A DNA stretch of 64,000 nt from Sindora glabra (taxonomy: Eukaryota > Streptophyta > Magnoliopsida > Fabales > Fabaceae). A program made the translations under genes and the position numbers. The notes under the pieces were generated by a model. That model saw only the letters and a list, made by a program, of their open reading frames with translations, was not told the origin of the DNA and made no database searches. Location: the NCBI GenBank assembly GCA_020226215.1, contig CM035235.1, positions 51,861,511-51,925,510 of the forward strand. The letters are read 5' to 3'. This document shows, one piece after another, positions 58,660-64,000 of the stretch. Numbering within the stretch: the stretch's first letter is position 1; each line of letters starts with the position of its first letter.

Positions 58660-61600
58660 TCAACTTTTCAGAAATTTCAAGAGCCCTCTGGCAGCTAACT
58701 TTTCAGCAGTCTTCTTATTCGGCGCAGTGGCGGTATGCTTATGCACCATTCCATTAGCTTCCACCCTGATTGTAAAAGAAACTTTACCATTGGCCCTGGT
58801 TACCTCAGGTTCTTTTTTATGATATTTTAGTTTATCACATAGTTCATTCAGCTCCCTGACAGGCTGCAGTGGTACTGTATCAGGTGTAACCAGGGGTTCC
58901 AAAAGAGGCCTTATGCTTTGAAAAACAACATTCTTGTTGTACCCTGAGTCGATAAAGATAGCTCCGGCTAGAGACTCAATGATATCAGCCAGCACCTGTC
59001 AAAAACAGGACAATACATCATAATTGTGGGAAAGTGGATACATCAGCACATTTATGGATTGTTTGGGGGAAGAAAATGAGGGAGATATGAAGGAAAGGAG
59101 GGCTTTCCTCCTCCTACAAGTACTAGATATGCAGGCAAGCCAAGCTAATAGTGAATTGGTTCCCACAAACTATAATGTAATACATTTACGAATCCATAGG
59201 CTGTAACAAGCAAATCCCTTTATTTTAAGAAAATCTCAAAATTTAGGAACAAATAACAATGAATGTGTATCACAATGATTCAGTTTCCTATTTAAATATG
59301 AATTCCTCAATTTATCTACTCAATTATAAATATAACTGTTTAAAATTTGAATACTTATCAATTAAAAATCAATGAACATAATTATTTTTTTTCAAATTTT
59401 GCTTATGAGATTTAATATGAGAATCTTGAACTCAGTTTATTTCTGAACAATTTGTATTTATTAGTTTTCTCTTTCATGTTTTATATTTAATATTATTAGT
59501 CATGATACCTTTAATTTTTTTAAGAACTATGGAGATTATATAAATTTTTACACAAAAATGTCAAAGCCAGTTAAATATTATTTTTCTTCATCCGGTATAC
59601 CCAACTTAGCGTGCGAACTAAACCTACCTCCACGAATAAAAATCGTATTAAATATATATCTTCTACCTGTACCCGTATCATGTATTACCATGAATTAGGT
59701 ATCACTGATACAAACTAAAATAGAAAGATAGTGCTCAACTTCCTTTCCTCCCCTTTTATTTCTCCTACTTTCAAACAAGTCATTAACCAATAAGAAGGTA
59801 GAATATATGCCAACAGATACATCATGAATTATTTCAAGAATTCACATCCCAATTTGGATGAGCTGCAATAAGCCAAAACGTTCAACTGATGGAGCATCTT
59901 GTTAATATTCTTAAACACCAGGTAAGCATGAAATATTTATATAAGTTCCTAACCCACTCAGGATGTAGTGAACTGTATTTAAAGGCACCATCTATGGTCT
60001 ACGCCTACAGATTCCTTTCGACTCTTGACGGTATTAACAATGATGATCAGAAAAGGAAAGCAATTCAAGTTCATGAAGAGACCAAAAAACAGTCCTGGAA
60101 ATATCAGGATAAAACTATCCCTTTTTTTTTTTTTTTTTTGGGGGGGGGGGGGAGGAGATCAAGCAAGCATGATTCTGAACAATCAAGTGAGTACTAAGCA
60201 TTGAGAATCTGACCATACCAGCCTACAAAATAAAAAGAGCATCAGCCCTCAGAAAATGTTAAGCTTGAAACCCTCCCTAGTATCCTTTTTACTAGCTAAA
60301 GATTTCATCCTATTGTTAGTATTAGCCACTGAAGGCAGCGTTTGCACTATACACCATTTACTATAATGATGAAGTAGCTGAAAAAGAGATATCCAAATAT
60401 ATGCACTCAAATACAAGTCTATGACATTAAGACAACGGAGCATTATCAGGAAGCTGACAATAACCAAAAGGATCCATATACTGAATGACATTACTAACCT
60501 TGCACAGAGATGTCTTTGACTTGCATTCAGAAGTTGATTCTGAAGATGACCTCTCAATGTCATTAATTCTGAGAGCAATTTGGTTGCGCGTTTCCTGTGA
60601 GGCTAGGATGTGTTTGTGCAACTCAACCCTAATGGCACACAGTTCATAGCACTCGTTATTTACAGAAGCTGACCTCATATCTGTCAACAACTTTTCTGAC
60701 GCATCAGGATATTTGTTGCAGAAATGCATAGTAACGAGATAATCCAACACCGCATCCGCAAGAAATTCTAGTTGCTGGAGGGCAAAGAGTATATCATTAC
60801 CAATTAAATTGGATTTAACAGAAACACAAAGTAAAAAGAAAAAGCATAATACCTGACTGATTTATTATTAGAAATAATAAGTGCAATGACCAAGTTATGG
60901 GGTCCATCTAGACATCCAAGGAAAAAAAGGCTAGTGCTTATGGTTGGGAAAAAGAAAAAAAGTATATGCTTTCATAATTATAAACACCATGATGTCTCAA
61001 TAAAAAATACTAATGGTATGCTTGGTGGGGGAGAATGAAAGGGAAGGAGAGGGAAGGGAAAGTTATTTTATAACCTTTTCATTACTTAAGAGTTTTAACG
61101 GAGGAGGAGAAGGGAATGGAGGATTATGATTAATCCTCCCAAACTCTTTAACATCCTCCCATACTAGTATTCTTGTGCTCGTCTAATTTGGTTGTTTTCG
61201 AAAAATTTTCAAACAACAGAAGGGGAAGTCCTCTGTTTACCATCCATCCTCCTCCTCCTTTGCGTTTCCTTCCGTTCTTTCTAATTGTTTTCCCTTCCCT
61301 TCCTGACTTCCGAACATACTACAAATGGTTGAAAACCTATTGGCCACGTCTTGTGAAGCCCCCATCAAGAGTCCGGACCAGGACTGGTGATTGTACTCCT
61401 CTTGAGTAAGTTTTCGGTATCTCTCTGTCTATGGAGAAAAGGAATAGTATAAAGTCCGGCAATGTTATTAAATCGCAGGTAAGCGGCTGACTTACAGTTA
61501 TATGCTCCGATGAACCAAAGTGTGTCGACAATTTCAAGTATACTAACATGAGAGTGAGATATAGGCAAAGACACTAAGATGCAGACTTACACTAAATATG

Positions 61601-63815
61601 GTAATATCATTTGCCTATAACAATGAATTAAACATTGCTAACAATGATTCTGCAGGAATTCTTGTAACTAAGATGATATTCTTACTATATGACTATTCCT
61701 TAAAGTACCTGATAAGATCTTGGAGTTTCTGGCTGCTCGTAAGAACCATGGGTTAGAGCTTCTACTAAAAGTGATACGTCATGGAATGAGTAGTTCAAAA
61801 GTGTTTGTAGAAGGCTGACATTTACAAGCTTCTCTGGCTGAATGATGGAGTTCCTTTCATGCGGTACAGTGTCAAAATTCACCATAATGCCAATCCAGTT
61901 CATAAACAATAAAGCAGCTTTTTCACCACCAGTCATCAGGAAAATACCAATTAGTGCTTCAACAACATCAGCAACAGTATCAAATTTCATTTTCCTTATT
62001 CCCCTGACATAAATTTTAGTTCTACAAGAAACCATCTCTTCTTTTAATGAAAGCCTTCCGGATTTATCTCCAGGTATAATCCAGGTTTTAGGGTCGAAAC
62101 GTCCATTTCGTATGAAGCCCTGCAACATAGAAAAGAATGACAATTTGATAAAAATTTTCCGCCAATCATAGACATAGGAATGGTTTCAATATGATAATGT
62201 AGGATCATGGAGTCTCAGCAACACAAACACACCAACAAATAATGGATACCTTGCCAATACAATCCATTCATCGCACAAACACACATCAGAATTTAGAATA
62301 GTATCAATATTAAGAAAAAATGAAAAAGGAAAAGCTCATAAAAAAAGGAACATCAGGCAAAACAATTGCATTTAGTTGATTCCATCCTTCATAAACCTTA
62401 AATATCACCAGCAACTTAGCCTAGTCTGCATCAATTATTAGATTTTGTTTCTGTTGTGGAAATTGCATTTTTCATTTCAAATAGCCTTTTATATATCATA
62501 TTAGTGTATGTAAACCATACATGCTACATAAATAATGTTGCTAAATCATATAAGTGATAAAGAATCCAGTCAAATTTCTAGCAAAAATACTGCTTAAAAA
62601 TATCAGAGCAATATCAAGAAAGAAAGGATACCGGAAGTTTACGGCTGCACCCAAACTTACTCAGGGCGACATTATTAGTGATCTCCTCTCTTTTTTTAGT
62701 AAGGAAACCCTCATTATGATTTTGATAGGTTTTAAAAAGCTGCTGACTAATAGCATACTCTAGAAAAGAGTCTCCAAGAGTCTCTAAGGATTCATAATCA
62801 AAGGACTCTTGGCATTCTGCAGTAGTAATTGCTTCCAAGACCTACAATACACAACACAAATACCATAAGTACAATTATGTACTGCCAAGAGTTTGAGGAC
62901 AACAAAAATGGAATTTGGTGATTATAACAAAGTCTGCACTCCACAGAAAGCTACATGTAAATCCTTCTGCAAAAAGGTTAAGAGTTATCCATTATTTCTG
63001 AATATAAAAAGAATCTAAGGACAAAATGCTGAATGAAAGATTTAGTAAACAATTCAAAGATGTTTGTTAAAAGTAACCAAAAAAAAAAAAAAACATGTAA
63101 GTGGCAATTACAAAAATTGTTAAAAACAATCAGCACATATCCACAGACAGCACCCAAAATTACATATGACATCTTTAAATCACTGATACAAAATGGAGAA
63201 ACTGAGTGTATTAGTATGGACTATCTTGTGTATATTCTGTATCATTATGGCGCGGGACTTACCCTGTTTGAGACTAAATTGATAGGGTACGAAAAGATTC
63301 TAAGCATTGAATTTGAAGATTTGAATATGTAATTTTACAGAATGAGATTGTATAAAAAGAAACTACTATCATTTAGCGAAGTAAATATGTACATTAGAAA
63401 TTAATATCATTTAATAGAACAAAAGTAGTCTGTTAAACTAGAGAATCACATAGATATCACTGTAACAATCTTCATTTTATAAAATTCATTCTCACAATAA
63501 TTTTCCACCATCTATTTCAGTGACTATCAACATAAACACATGAAATCTTCTTATCCAAAATATGAAAATATAACCTGTGAGCATTACATGATGATACAGT
63601 ATTTGCATGCGAGTAGTACTATACCTTGACAGTTGAAATATCATTTCCCGTGCAATGATCCAAATGCATCTTTTTTAAGTTGAAAGCAAGAAGCAAGGAC
63701 TCGAGCCGATGCATGATTGATGGAAGAAATGAGAATGAATAAATTGTATTGATGGATATCGGTGCCATAATTATAGAGCAAAGTTCAGGAGGCAATTCAA
63801 CAGATGGCTTGGTTT
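58660..63815 (-). CDS. DCL2: Dicer-like 2 (DCL2-type), 3' half; gene continues beyond the window
   Basis: Five coding exons in transcription order: 63815-63625 (end of the PAZ region, ELPPELCSIIMAPISINTIY), 62841-62632 (RNase IIIa, LETLGDSFLEYAISQQLFKT), 62119-61709 (IIIa second motif VADVVEALIGIFLMTGG, then the start of IIIb, LLVEALTHGSYEQPETPRSY), 60774-60499 (IIIb) and 58995-58660 (VLADIIESLAGAIFIDSGYN, then a dsRNA-binding domain ending LARGLLKFLKS region and TGA). All junctions are GT-AG and in frame. The catalytic Glu/Asp of both RNase III domains are present. One oddity: the IIIb signature reads LEFLADAVLD, with Ala for the near-invariant Gly. DCL2 cuts long dsRNA into 22-nt siRNAs, acting in antiviral defence and secondary siRNA production. 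N-terminal helicase exons lie past 64000. DCL2 over DCL4/DCL3 is judged from motif wording. Confidence 0.88.
59115..59712. other. Insertion in a DCL2 intron, ~600 bp, class unknown
   Basis: This AT-rich stretch splits the hAT-like MITE that is intact at 29078-29209 in the duplicate. It contains no recognised ends or domains. It lies within the intron between the IIIb exon and the dsRBD exon. Confidence 0.5.
61008..61330. mobile_element. hAT-like MITE in a DCL2 intron, ~305 bp
   Basis: The ends are inverted: TATGCTTGGTGGGGGAGAAT on the left and AGTATGTTCGGAAGTCAGGA reading from the right, followed by purine-rich GGGAAGG subterminal runs. ACTAATGG before and ACAAATGG after match at seven of eight positions, an 8-bp hAT-type target duplication. 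The segment matching it is within the region deleted from the pseudogene copy, so its age relative to the duplication is unknown. Confidence 0.65.
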
Positions 63816-64000
63816 CTGAAAATGCAACACATTACAGAGTTAATATTTAGATCAGATCACGTTAAGATCGGTAGTGCTGCAGTGGACAGAAGTCACAGAA
63901 CCAGTGGAACTACATAAAACTACAATATAGAAAACAAATAGCTATAGGCATCATGATCCTGGCCGCTAGCAGCAGTAGCCTTTAGTACAGAAAAATCCAT
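63816..64000 (-). other. DCL2 intron and upstream sequence at the window edge
   Basis: Starting 11 bp past the last recognised exon, this stretch is collinear with 31193-31395 of the pseudogene copy (TAGTGCTGCAGTGGACAGA; GTACAGAAAAATCCAT / GTGCAGAAAAGTCCAT). No further exon can be assigned with confidence. Confidence 0.5.

Noticed and set aside
61337..61574. Two minus-strand frames in a DCL2 intron with a GC-richer core
   Set aside because: They sit between spliced exons of DCL2 and have no recognisable motif; probably transposon-derived or random.

Overview
The window looks like nuclear DNA of a flowering plant, most likely a eudicot. It is strongly AT-rich, its real genes have short spliced exons with GT-AG introns, two recognisable genes encode chloroplast-targeted proteins, and it holds plant-type transposon relics and a fragment of plastid DNA. 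I cannot name the species. Every family call below is made by eye from conserved motifs; no database search was run.

Three genes look functional. (1) WTF1 (10037-11593, minus) is a single coding exon for a PORR-domain chloroplast RNA-splicing factor. (2) TROL (22666-26424, plus) has eight exons I could join in frame into a 454-residue thylakoid rhodanese-like protein that anchors ferredoxin-NADP reductase. WTF1 and TROL are also close neighbours in Arabidopsis (At4g01037 and At4g01050), so this looks like conserved microsynteny. (3) A Dicer-like gene of the DCL2 type (58660 to beyond 64000, minus) is cut by the window end; five intact 3' coding exons carry the end of the PAZ region, RNase IIIa, RNase IIIb and the C-terminal dsRNA-binding domain.

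The central structure is a segmental tandem duplication. The 3' end of TROL plus the 3' half of DCL2 occurs twice: TROL 3' end plus a decayed DCL2 copy at 26243-31400, and a decayed TROL 3' end plus the intact DCL2 at 34379-64000. The second unit has been swollen by more than 20 kb of mobile DNA. Ancestrally TROL and DCL2 were probably adjacent.

Layout: 1-9 kb, AT-rich DNA with dispersed repeat families; 10-12 kb, WTF1; 12-22.3 kb, AT-rich DNA with a hAT-like element, a MULE with an exact 9-bp target duplication (14730-16028), a hairpin-bearing satellite (16915-18215) and a recent 365-bp tandem duplication (19216-19921); 22.4-26.9 kb, TROL; 27-31.4 kb, DCL2 pseudogene with MITEs; 31.6-35.5 kb, copia scrap, repeat copy and TROL 3'-end pseudogene carrying a 366-bp TRIM; 35.9-37.7 kb, LINE relic with a nested SINE; 38-47.7 kb, very AT-rich DNA with probable Ty3/gypsy remnants; 47708-55157, an almost complete but dead MuDR-type element with paired terminal inverted repeats, a transposase pseudogene and a GRF-type zinc-finger relic; 55.5-56.6 kb, microsatellites enclosing a chimeric plastid insertion; 57.2-64 kb, the DCL2 locus.

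The genes do not form one pathway: WTF1 and TROL act in the chloroplast (intron splicing; photosynthetic electron transfer), while DCL2 makes 22-nt siRNAs in antiviral and transposon silencing.
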